DNA of 40,549 bases from NCBI GenBank assembly GCA_045124255.1, contig JBGVLM010000042.1, positions 1 to 40,549 of the forward strand. The letters are read 5' to 3'. Of the stretch, positions 35,015 to 40,549 are shown piece after piece. Origin of the DNA: Eshraghiella sp045124255. Lineage in GTDB: Bacteria > Bacillota > Clostridia > Lachnospirales > Lachnospiraceae. A model generated the notes under the pieces. That model made no database searches. It saw only the letters and a list, made by a program, of their open reading frames with translations, and was not told the DNA's origin. Numbering within the stretch: the first letter of the stretch is position 1; each line of letters begins with the position of its first letter. The position numbers were made by a program, and so were the translations under genes.

Positions 35015-36145
35015 ATGGAAATATATGTGGTACAACCCGGGGATACTATAGACAGAATTGCGGATGAGTTCGGAGTTGAAATAGAAGATGTTATATATGA
35101 TAATCAGCTGATTTATCCTTATGAACTTGCAGTAGGGCAGGCATTATTGATTAGAAGTGGACAAAGAGAGACAATAGGAGAAATTGTCAGTAACGGATAT
35201 GCATATCCATTTATTAATAAATGGGTGCTTGACAATACTTTGCCATTTCTGTCAGAATTGTCTGTCTTTTCTTATGGTTTTACACCTGAAGGGGAACTGG
35301 TTTCTCCGCTTGTTGATGATGTGTGGATGGTGGATGAAGCGTTGGAAAATGATGTGCTTCCGGTTCTTACGCTCACGCCGCTTGGTAAGGACGGAAGATT
35401 TAATAATAATCTGATAAGTGCAATTGTACGGAATACTTCGAGCAGGGATAATCTGATTAACAATCTTTTGACGGTTATGGACAGTAAAAAGTATGGCTCA
35501 TTAAATATTGATTTTGAATATATAAAGGCGGAGGACAGGGATTTATTTACTGAATTTGTAAGAGTGTGTACGGAAAGCATGCATGCAATGGGATATAGTG
35601 TCTCTGTTGCACTTGCACCAAAGATTTCAGCAAATCAGCAGGGGCTTCTGTATGAGGGCAAGGATTACAGGGCACTGGGGGAAATTGCGGACAGTGTGCT
35701 TGTTATGACCTACGAATGGGGTTATACCTATGGACCTCCAATGGCAGTTGCACCGCTTAATATGGTGCAAAAGGTAATAGAATATGCGGTTACGGAAATA
35801 CCGCCTTACAAAATAAGCATGGGGATTCCAAACTATGGCTACGACTGGCCACTGCCGTATAAAAGAGGAGTTACCAAAGCACGAACAATCGGTAATGTTG
35901 AAGCGGTCAGAATAGCAGTCAGGCAGGGCGCTCAGATACAGTTTGATGAAATCGCACAGTCGCCGTATTTCAGATATGAGGATAATGGAATACAGCATGA
36001 AGTCTGGTTTGAGGATGTACGAAGCCTGCAAAAGAAATTTGATGTAATTAAGCTGTTTGAACTTCGTGGCCCGGGATATTGGCAGATTATGCAGCTGTTT
36101 CGTGCAAACTGGCTGCTTTTGCAGGATAATTTTATTATAAAGTAA
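35015..36145 (+). CDS. LysM-GH18 peptidoglycan hydrolase (SleL/YaaH-like)
   Basis: This 376-residue protein has one N-terminal LysM (residues 1-48, YVVQPGDTIDRIADEFGV) and a GH18 barrel (~60-376). The catalytic strand reads LNIDFEYI, in which the final Glu is the expected proton donor of DxxDxDxE, and MTYEWGYTYGPP follows. The arrangement is that of SleL/YaaH cortical-fragment lytic N-acetylglucosaminidases, which act on spore cortex during germination. Members there usually have two LysM domains, so the single one is slightly short. No signal peptide is present, as usual for spore-coat-associated forms. This supports a spore-forming host or ancestor. Confidence 0.85.
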   Translation: MEIYVVQPGDTIDRIADEFGVEIEDVIYDNQLIYPYELAVGQALLIRSGQRETIGEIVSNGYAYPFINKWVLDNTLPFLSELSVFSYGFTPEGELVSPLVDDVWMVDEALENDVLPVLTLTPLGKDGRFNNNLISAIVRNTSSRDNLINNLLTVMDSKKYGSLNIDFEYIKAEDRDLFTEFVRVCTESMHAMGYSVSVALAPKISANQQGLLYEGKDYRALGEIADSVLVMTYEWGYTYGPPMAVAPLNMVQKVIEYAVTEIPPYKISMGIPNYGYDWPLPYKRGVTKARTIGNVEAVRIAVRQGAQIQFDEIAQSPYFRYEDNGIQHEVWFEDVRSLQKKFDVIKLFELRGPGYWQIMQLFRANWLLLQDNFIIK

Positions 36146-36169
36146 AATATATGGATTGGTAATGAAAAA

Positions 36170-36210
36170 GCGGTTGCTGTATGTGATTATATTTCACAGA
36201 CAGCGGCCGC
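36170..36210. terminator. bidirectional terminator between GH18 and TIR genes
   Basis: Imperfect 17-bp stem GCGGTTGCTGTATGTGA / TCACAGACAGCGGCCGC between two converging genes, with an A-run on the left serving as U-tract for the minus strand and CTTTATAA on the right. Confidence 0.75.
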
Positions 36211-36218
36211 CTTTATAA

Positions 36219-37751
36219 TTATTCTGCCTTAATTAAATCGGATGTTAAATCAACTGTGATTGCAGGCCGGATTCCCCAACCTTCAACACATACCATATAA
36301 AAATCTGTTGTGGTGGCAGGAGCTATATCCAGACTTACCATATGGCATTTGGCTGAATCATCTTCAACAGGGTCTCTGAGCCACCAGTAAATTGTATCGG
36401 TATGATGAGAATCCTGAATTATATATTTGTAATTCGTGTCTTCGTTCTGGATGACTGCTTCAGGAGTCGGTGTGGCATAAATGGAAATTCCGCTTCCTTC
36501 AAACCATTCAAGCTCATCTAAGGACAATAAAAATACCTTATCCTTGGTTACAATTGTATCCTGGCCGGAAACGATATTACCTTTGGTAGTAACGGTTGTT
36601 TCTACAATTGCCTCGCGCTCTTCTTCGGTAAAGTTATATAAGAATCCTGCTTCATTATTATATGCATTTTTATGTTCAGAAAATGAATAGCTTGTAGGGG
36701 CGCATATCGGGTACTCAACGTATTCTTTGTCAGAGTTAAGCCATGTTCTGATTGTTGAAAGCGACCAGTCTCCGTTGCCCCATGCAATTGTTCGTATTTT
36801 CATATCAGTACGGGCTATTGAATCCTGCCATGACTGGCTTTCTCCGTTGTATCTGCCCGCATCACCACCGTCAGCACCATCAAAGCCTTTCATCGTAAGA
36901 ACCTTATCGGAGATAAGTACTGCGGTTTTATCATCATTAATTTTTAGAACTTTCCATACGATATCAGCGTTATTATATCTTCCGAAAATAATGGTATCAC
37001 CGATTTCGACATCTGCGGCAGCTGCGTTGTTATTATCTTTGGTGGTTGTCTCTTCACCGGAGGTAGTGTCATCTTCGACAGGCTTGGAAGCGGCAGTATT
37101 TTCAGAAGATGTCGTTTCGTTATTCTCCGAAGCTGTGGTTGAATCAGCAACATCAGTTGTTTCTCCGTTTGCATTGGTTCCTGTATTACTGTTTTTAAGT
37201 ATGAAGGTTCCGGCAAGTATTGAGCCGGCAATAACAAGTGCGGACAATGCTATTACAATAGGAAGAATATATTTTCTGCGTCTTGGCTTTGTAACAGGAG
37301 ATGCTGCAGGTTCTATATCGGAAGTACTTACGTTGGTACTGTCCGAAGAAGCCGGTGAATCTGAGACGGTACTTTTTAAATTATTTATACAGTCGATAAC
37401 ATCAGAATAATCACCTTTCTTGTAATTAAGCCATTGATGTGTCATCAGGAAATATTCCATTGATTTGGTAAGTGTAACATCTTCAATCTTATATACAATA
37501 ATTGGAATTGATTTGGTGACAGCTCTTTCAATTTCTCTCAGAACATGCGGAGAGTTGTTGGAATTTTCCGACAGAACGAGAAGCAAAGCATTGGATTGGT
37601 CAATTCCGTTTATTATTTCTGAAGCATATTCATAACCTGAACGTATATCTCTGGGTGCAAGAAAACATTTATTGTTATTAGCCTCAATAATTTCACAAAG
37701 CTTCTGTGCTATTGCGGCATCCTTTGAAGAATGGGATAAAAATATGTACAT
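36219..37751 (-). CDS. transmembrane TIR-domain protein with DUF6273-like exterior
   Basis: A 510-residue protein. Residues 1-128 form a TIR domain (MYIFLSHSSKDAAIAQKLCE ... CFLAPRDIRSG ... LLLVLSENSNNS ... LREIERA), with a candidate NADase glutamate at about Glu73. A Ser/Thr-rich linker leads to RRRK and one membrane helix (~161-186), then a low-complexity Thr/Glu/Asn spacer. The C-terminal ~270 residues resemble DUF6273 (IIFGRYNNADIVWKVLKI ... YWWLRDP ... GIRPAITVDL), a fold seen in clostridial surface proteins. The positive-inside rule places TIR in the cytoplasm and DUF6273 outside. TIR domains often cleave NAD+ or scaffold immunity signalling, so a receptor-like sensor is possible but unproven. 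It is a single gene, well separated from its neighbours, next to an integrative element. Confidence 0.85.
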   Translation of the reverse strand: MYIFLSHSSKDAAIAQKLCEIIEANNNKCFLAPRDIRSGYEYASEIINGIDQSNALLLVLSENSNNSPHVLREIERAVTKSIPIIVYKIEDVTLTKSMEYFLMTHQWLNYKKGDYSDVIDCINNLKSTVSDSPASSDSTNVSTSDIEPAASPVTKPRRRKYILPIVIALSALVIAGSILAGTFILKNSNTGTNANGETTDVADSTTASENNETTSSENTAASKPVEDDTTSGEETTTKDNNNAAAADVEIGDTIIFGRYNNADIVWKVLKINDDKTAVLISDKVLTMKGFDGADGGDAGRYNGESQSWQDSIARTDMKIRTIAWGNGDWSLSTIRTWLNSDKEYVEYPICAPTSYSFSEHKNAYNNEAGFLYNFTEEEREAIVETTVTTKGNIVSGQDTIVTKDKVFLLSLDELEWFEGSGISIYATPTPEAVIQNEDTNYKYIIQDSHHTDTIYWWLRDPVEDDSAKCHMVSLDIAPATTTDFYMVCVEGWGIRPAITVDLTSDLIKAE

Positions 37752-37787
37752 TGCATAAAAACCTTTCTTGATAATACTTTTCAGATT

Positions 37788-37816
37788 AATATAACAGATT
37801 TGCAGAAATTTGTAAA
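37788..37816 (-). promoter_or_regulatory. promoter of the TIR gene
   Basis: On the minus strand, TTTACA (37811-37816), 17 bases and TATATT (37788-37793), followed by AGAAAGG before the ATG. Confidence 0.6.
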
Positions 37817-37899
37817 TTGGAATTTATTTAGTCCCCTAACTAACTTTCCTTATTTTATAAGGCTTCCAGAGCCTCAAACTATGAAACTGTATGTATTTT

Positions 37900-37944
37900 C
37901 CCTTGTTTTTGCCCTTATGGGCAACTTACAAGGGAAAGTTTTTT
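37900..37944. repeat. nested hairpin at the presumed element end
   Basis: Outer arms CCCTTGT (37900-37906) / ACAAGGG (37928-37934) enclose an inner TTGCCC-TTAT-GGGCAA stem, followed by AAAGTTTTTT. It is a terminator-like or recombinase-site structure just outside the integrase stop. Which of the two cannot be decided here. Confidence 0.55.
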
Positions 37945-37945
37945 C

Positions 37946-39238
37946 TTATTGCCCCACAACCTTATCCAAGAGCCTTGCGGAAGTCCGCTTGGCTTCTCTT
38001 GTGGCATGGGCGTAAACATTCATTGTGGTACGCACATCGGAATGACCCAACAGTTCCTGCACATCCTTTGGCTGTGCACCGCTTGTCAGAAGATTGGTTG
38101 TATAGGTGTGTCTTAAAGTGTGGAAGTGAAAGCCTTCCAACTCAGGCACTCGCCGACTGGCACTCCTGCAAGCATTTTCAACTGTGCTTGGAAGTTCCAG
38201 ACGACCATCCGCCCTCAAACATACAAAGGAGATTTCCGTGTAATCCGGCGGTACATCCTGTGTGCCATCAAGACTGTAATACTCGTAATGCACACGATTC
38301 TTTTCCCGAACCTCTTTGTAATAGTTTTTGTGGTACAACTGTCCGTACTGAAAGCGTTGCTTGTGCTGTTCCTTTTTGGCTGCTTTAAGGATTTGGGCGA
38401 GGGTATCGCCAAAGTCCACCACACGAACCTTTTTACGCTTTGTAGGACCAATCTCTGTTTTGTGTCTTGTTCCGTTGTAGCGGACACTTCGCCTTACAGT
38501 CAGATACTGTTCCTCAAGGTTAATGTCCTGCCATGTCAGTCCTGCAACCTCTCCCAGTCGAAGCCCTGCATAGTAAGCTATCTGCACCGGAAGGATTGCG
38601 TCCCTGCTTCTTTTGGAAAGTTCCTCCAACAGCTTCTGATACTTTTCGTGGGAAAGCACCATTGCATTTGCGTCCGGCAGGTCATCCTCTGCAAATAAAT
38701 CCACATCATCCGGTTTCCTTTTCAATACCACATACTGCATGGGATTGAAGGTAATAAACTGTTTGGGAAATACTGCAAATCGGAATGCCTGCTGTAACAC
38801 AGCCGAGTAGGAATGCACATAATCCTTTGTGTAGCCTTTGGAAACGAAGTTTCCGGCTGTTCCCCCAAAGGTAAGCAAATCCATAAACTGCTGTAAATGC
38901 TCTGAAGTGACGGTTTTCAGCTTGCGGTTGCCGATAGGATGTTGCTTAATCCGGTTGACCGCCTGAAGATAATTACCAACCGTTCCATTGCTTAATGTGC
39001 CGACCTTCAATTCTTCCTCTGCCCAGATGTCGAGCAGTTCTCCAAGTGTGATATTGTCAGCCTTTGCAATAAACTTCTTGCTTTCGTAATCCTCCATAGC
39101 CTGTCTTAATAGCTTTTCTGTTTCACTTTTGCTTTCCGTACCCGCAAATTCCTTTTGTACCAGATTTCCGCTGGCGTCCTCCACATAGAAGCGGTAGTAC
39201 CATTTCTTTCCTTTTTTTCTTACAGAACCTTTTGCCAT
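37946..39238 (-). CDS. int: tyrosine-type site-specific integrase
   Basis: A 430-residue phage/ICE-type integrase. The N-terminal ~60 residues (KGSVRKKGKKWYYRFYVED) are an AP2-like arm-binding domain. The SAM-like core-binding domain covers ~65-170. The catalytic domain has Arg in YYAGLRLGEVAGL, HTLRHTYTTNLL (HxLRH), LLGHSDVRTTMNVY with the final Tyr as nucleophile, and a basic strand with Lys. All tyrosine recombinase residues are present, so it should be active. I choose ATG at 39238 (MAKGSVRKKG), with AAGGAGT 8-12 bases upstream. The 35 codons further upstream are open but contain a perfect palindrome (39305-39324) and no better ribosome binding site. It recombines attachment sites during integration and, with Xis, excision. 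Confidence 0.93.
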   Translation of the reverse strand: MAKGSVRKKGKKWYYRFYVEDASGNLVQKEFAGTESKSETEKLLRQAMEDYESKKFIAKADNITLGELLDIWAEEELKVGTLSNGTVGNYLQAVNRIKQHPIGNRKLKTVTSEHLQQFMDLLTFGGTAGNFVSKGYTKDYVHSYSAVLQQAFRFAVFPKQFITFNPMQYVVLKRKPDDVDLFAEDDLPDANAMVLSHEKYQKLLEELSKRSRDAILPVQIAYYAGLRLGEVAGLTWQDINLEEQYLTVRRSVRYNGTRHKTEIGPTKRKKVRVVDFGDTLAQILKAAKKEQHKQRFQYGQLYHKNYYKEVREKNRVHYEYYSLDGTQDVPPDYTEISFVCLRADGRLELPSTVENACRSASRRVPELEGFHFHTLRHTYTTNLLTSGAQPKDVQELLGHSDVRTTMNVYAHATREAKRTSARLLDKVVGQ

Positions 39239-39304
39239 AATCGTTATTACTCCTTTCGATATTGGACAATCGGAACTGATGAAATGCTTCTTGCGTGTAA
39301 GTAT

Positions 39305-39324
39305 CTTACGGACAAGTCCGTAAG
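39305..39324 (-). promoter_or_regulatory. perfect palindrome in the int leader
   Basis: CTTACGGAC-AA-GTCCGTAAG, a perfect 9-bp inverted repeat 67 bases upstream of the int start. It may be a hairpin in the int transcript or a protein site. The gap of 161 bases between the repressor stop and int contains no other recognisable signal. Confidence 0.5.
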
Positions 39325-39399
39325 CCAATTCGTCGCTCGTCAAATCTGTAAACAGCTTGACTCGCTTGCACTCATTGTATCATAACTCCGGTTGTCTAA

Positions 39400-40017
39400 C
39401 TATACCGATTCGGAATCTTCCGATAAAAGATTTGCAAGCCTCTGTGTGGCTGTCTCCGGTTTCTTGGAATAGAGCCTTATCACATCCGCCATGTCATTAA
39501 AGGCATTGACTGTGTGGGTAATCTCCCTAAGAAACATGATTTCGTTGTATTCCTTATTCGATTCAAAACCTATGGTGGCTGCTATGTCCGCATTCTCTGT
39601 GTTGCCCTTAAAGTTCTTGCAGGCAAACTGGAACGAATCCATAAACAACTCATACTCCTGTAACATCAGTAGCAGTAGGTCTTTCGAGAAGTCAGCTTCC
39701 TCATTATTCAGGTCAAAAGGTAAGCGGTTTAAAATACTGCTCATTGCATCACGAATCTGTAATTCTCTTTTATCCGTAATGTCTGTTTCGTATTCCTCTG
39801 CCTCTCCCTTGAGCCATTCCACGGATACATGAAGTGCTTCTGAAAGTCCATCCAGCACCAGCTTCTTGGTATTGTCGATTGTTCCGGCTTCATATCTCTG
39901 AATGGTGGAAGCTGTGACTCCCATCTTTTCAGCTACATAAGGCTGTTTCAATCCTAATTCCAATCTTCGCTGTTTTGCCCTGCTACCGATTAGCTTGCGT
40001 AATTCTTTATCTTTCAT
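39400..40017 (-). CDS. XRE-family repressor of the integrative element
   Basis: The 205-residue protein has an N-terminal XRE helix-turn-helix (~8-65, RAKQRRLELGLKQPYVAEKMGVTASTIQRYEAGT). The recognition helix is VTASTIQRYE. It continues into a helical C-terminal region without the LexA/CI peptidase motif, so control by RecA-stimulated self-cleavage is unlikely. It is transcribed away from xis, with AAGGAGG before its ATG. The two ATTGCA-N3-TGCAAT palindromes in the intergenic region are the likely operators: one covers the -35 of its own promoter. It probably represses excision functions and itself. Confidence 0.88.
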   Translation of the reverse strand: MKDKELRKLIGSRAKQRRLELGLKQPYVAEKMGVTASTIQRYEAGTIDNTKKLVLDGLSEALHVSVEWLKGEAEEYETDITDKRELQIRDAMSSILNRLPFDLNNEEADFSKDLLLLMLQEYELFMDSFQFACKNFKGNTENADIAATIGFESNKEYNEIMFLREITHTVNAFNDMADVIRLYSKKPETATQRLANLLSEDSESV

Positions 40018-40048
40018 CCTGATACGCCTCCTTTTTCGGTATGGTACT

Positions 40049-40077
40049 ACTATAACATATATCTTTTATAATTGCAA
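40049..40077 (-). promoter_or_regulatory. repressor promoter
   Basis: On the minus strand, TTGCAA (40072-40077), exactly 17 bases, TATAGT (40049-40054). The -35 lies inside the left operator. Confidence 0.65.
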
Positions 40078-40085
40078 TGTGCAAT
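40071..40085. promoter_or_regulatory. left operator ATTGCA-N3-TGCAAT
   Basis: A perfect 6-bp inverted repeat with a 3-base centre (ATG), overlapping the -35 of the repressor promoter. Confidence 0.65.
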
Positions 40086-40115
40086 TCAATAATTATTTTT
40101 AAAATTTCGTAACGC

Positions 40116-40144
40116 TTGACAAAAAGATATAAAAGGTTTATAGT
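40116..40144 (+). promoter_or_regulatory. xis promoter
   Basis: A perfect TTGACA (40116-40121), 17 bases, TATAGT (40139-40144), a strong promoter 48 bases before the xis ATG. Confidence 0.75.
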
Positions 40145-40159
40145 GGGCTTAGTCAGAAA

Positions 40160-40174
40160 ATTGCATAATGCAAT
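40160..40174. promoter_or_regulatory. right operator ATTGCA-N3-TGCAAT
   Basis: The same palindrome as the left operator, with centre TAA, just downstream of the predicted xis transcription start and before the ribosome binding site AAGGAGG. Confidence 0.65.
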
Positions 40175-40192
40175 TCGTAAGGAGGTAATTTA

Positions 40193-40426
40193 ATGACAGA
40201 AATGAAAATTGCCTTATCCATTGAGGAAGCAGCCGACTATACCGGTATCGGAAGAAATACACTCCGAGATTTGGTAAAGTGGAAGAAGCTCCCGGTACTT
40301 CAGGTAGGAAGAAAGGTTCTGATTAAAACTGATATACTGGAGCAGTTCATGGAAGCCAACGAGGGCAGAGACTTAAGGGATAAGAATACTGTCAGAGCAG
40401 TTAGCAGAAAAACTGCTGTAACTTAA
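40193..40426 (+). CDS. xis: excisionase-type HTH protein
   Basis: A 77-residue MerR-like winged HTH protein of the excisionase family (LSIEEAADYTGIGRNTLRDLVKWKKLPVLQVGRKVLI), close in length and motif to Tn916-type Xis. It bends attachment-site DNA and directs the integrase toward excision. It is driven by a strong promoter containing the right operator, so it is likely silenced by the XRE repressor. A terminator follows immediately, so it is probably transcribed alone. Confidence 0.88.
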   Translation: MTEMKIALSIEEAADYTGIGRNTLRDLVKWKKLPVLQVGRKVLIKTDILEQFMEANEGRDLRDKNTVRAVSRKTAVT

Positions 40427-40455
40427 AAGGGTGGCTTCCTACGAAACCACCCTTT
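40426..40455 (+). terminator. terminator after xis
   Basis: Perfect 9-bp stem AAAGGGTGG / CCACCCTTT overlapping the end of the xis stop codon, with a 12-nt loop; the U-tract is the arm's own TTT. Confidence 0.6.
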
Positions 40456-40470
40456 GGTATGTATCAGACC

Positions 40471-40516
40471 GAAGCCATGATATACCTACACGCAAATAGA
40501 TTATATCATGTGCTTC
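40471..40516 (+). promoter_or_regulatory. stem-loop leader of the next gene (beyond the window)
   Basis: GAAGC-CATGATATA pairs with TATATCATG-T-GCTTC (14 bp, one bulge, 17-nt loop). The window ends with GGAAAGGAG, a ribosome binding site whose gene starts just outside. The hairpin may control that gene. Confidence 0.45.
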
Positions 40517-40549
40517 CTCTGGTATCAACCAAAACTTACGGGAAAGGAG

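Larger units (their letters stand above)
37900..40549. mobile_element. one end of an integrative element (int-repressor-xis module)
   Basis: A tyrosine integrase, XRE repressor and excisionase are clustered in the arrangement seen at the end of Tn916-like or phage-like integrative elements. The integrase reads outward to the left, so the attachment site should lie in about 37820-37950. The rest of the element lies beyond the right edge. No direct repeat defining both ends can be tested within this window. Confidence 0.75.

Noticed and set aside
36727..37410. 227-codon plus-strand frame
   Set aside because: Antisense shadow of the low-complexity and TIR region; its Ser/Val-rich composition comes from the opposite strand and there is no ribosome binding site.
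37891..38698. 165- and 192-codon plus-strand frames
   Set aside because: Both lie antisense to the integrase, which has all its catalytic motifs.

Overview
This is a 40.5 kb low-GC window from a bacterium of the class Clostridia, most probably a gut or rumen Lachnospiraceae. The evidence is AT-rich coding sequence with strong AGGAGG-type ribosome binding sites, a membrane-anchored modular pullulanase, Gram-positive surface proteins, a LysM-GH18 spore-cortex-type hydrolase, and Lachnospiraceae-type nuclease and hydrogenase-like sensor families. The genus cannot be settled from sequence alone.

Region 1 (about 1-9500) is a defence and decay island. It holds several broken genes: two paralogous helix-turn-helix fragments, a DUF3800 remnant, and what looks like a decayed type III toxin-antitoxin locus (promoter, one antitoxin-type RNA repeat, terminator hairpin, ToxN/AbiQ-like toxin). 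It also holds an intact Fic-domain protein with a repeat-bearing promoter. Next comes a complete four-gene Wadjet (jetABCD) operon: a MukBEF-like condensin plus a Toprim nuclease subunit, a family known to act against plasmids.

Region 2 (about 9500-14300) carries two secreted surface proteins. A glycine-rich repeat protein with an NPATG-type anchor is split by one in-frame stop. A SpaA/Cna_B-like protein lies on the minus strand. Between them is a 64-nt-periodic array of imperfect hairpins that I cannot assign to a known element.

Region 3 (about 14500-22800) is a sensory and starch unit: a hybrid histidine kinase, a response regulator without an output domain, and a 1462-residue pullulanase in close succession.

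Region 4 (about 22900-36150) is mostly chromosomal housekeeping: a hypoxanthine-DNA glycosylase, a MIF-like tautomerase, a cysteine-synthase-like enzyme, a GNAT acetyltransferase, a MacB/LolD-type ABC exporter, a C_GCAxxG_C_C protein, a radical SAM protein and a SleL/YaaH-like hydrolase. Three items stand out: a frameshifted PD-(D/E)XK nuclease remnant; an 876-residue protein joining a GT-C-type membrane domain to leucine-rich repeats and a transglutaminase-like domain; and a soluble chemoreceptor-like protein with an [FeFe]-hydrogenase-type H-cluster domain.

Region 5 (about 36200-40549) has a transmembrane TIR-DUF6273 protein and then one end of an integrative element: tyrosine integrase, XRE repressor and excisionase. 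Two matching palindromes, ATTGCA-N3-TGCAAT, sit in the divergent repressor/xis promoter region and look like the operators of its switch. The element continues past the right edge of the window.
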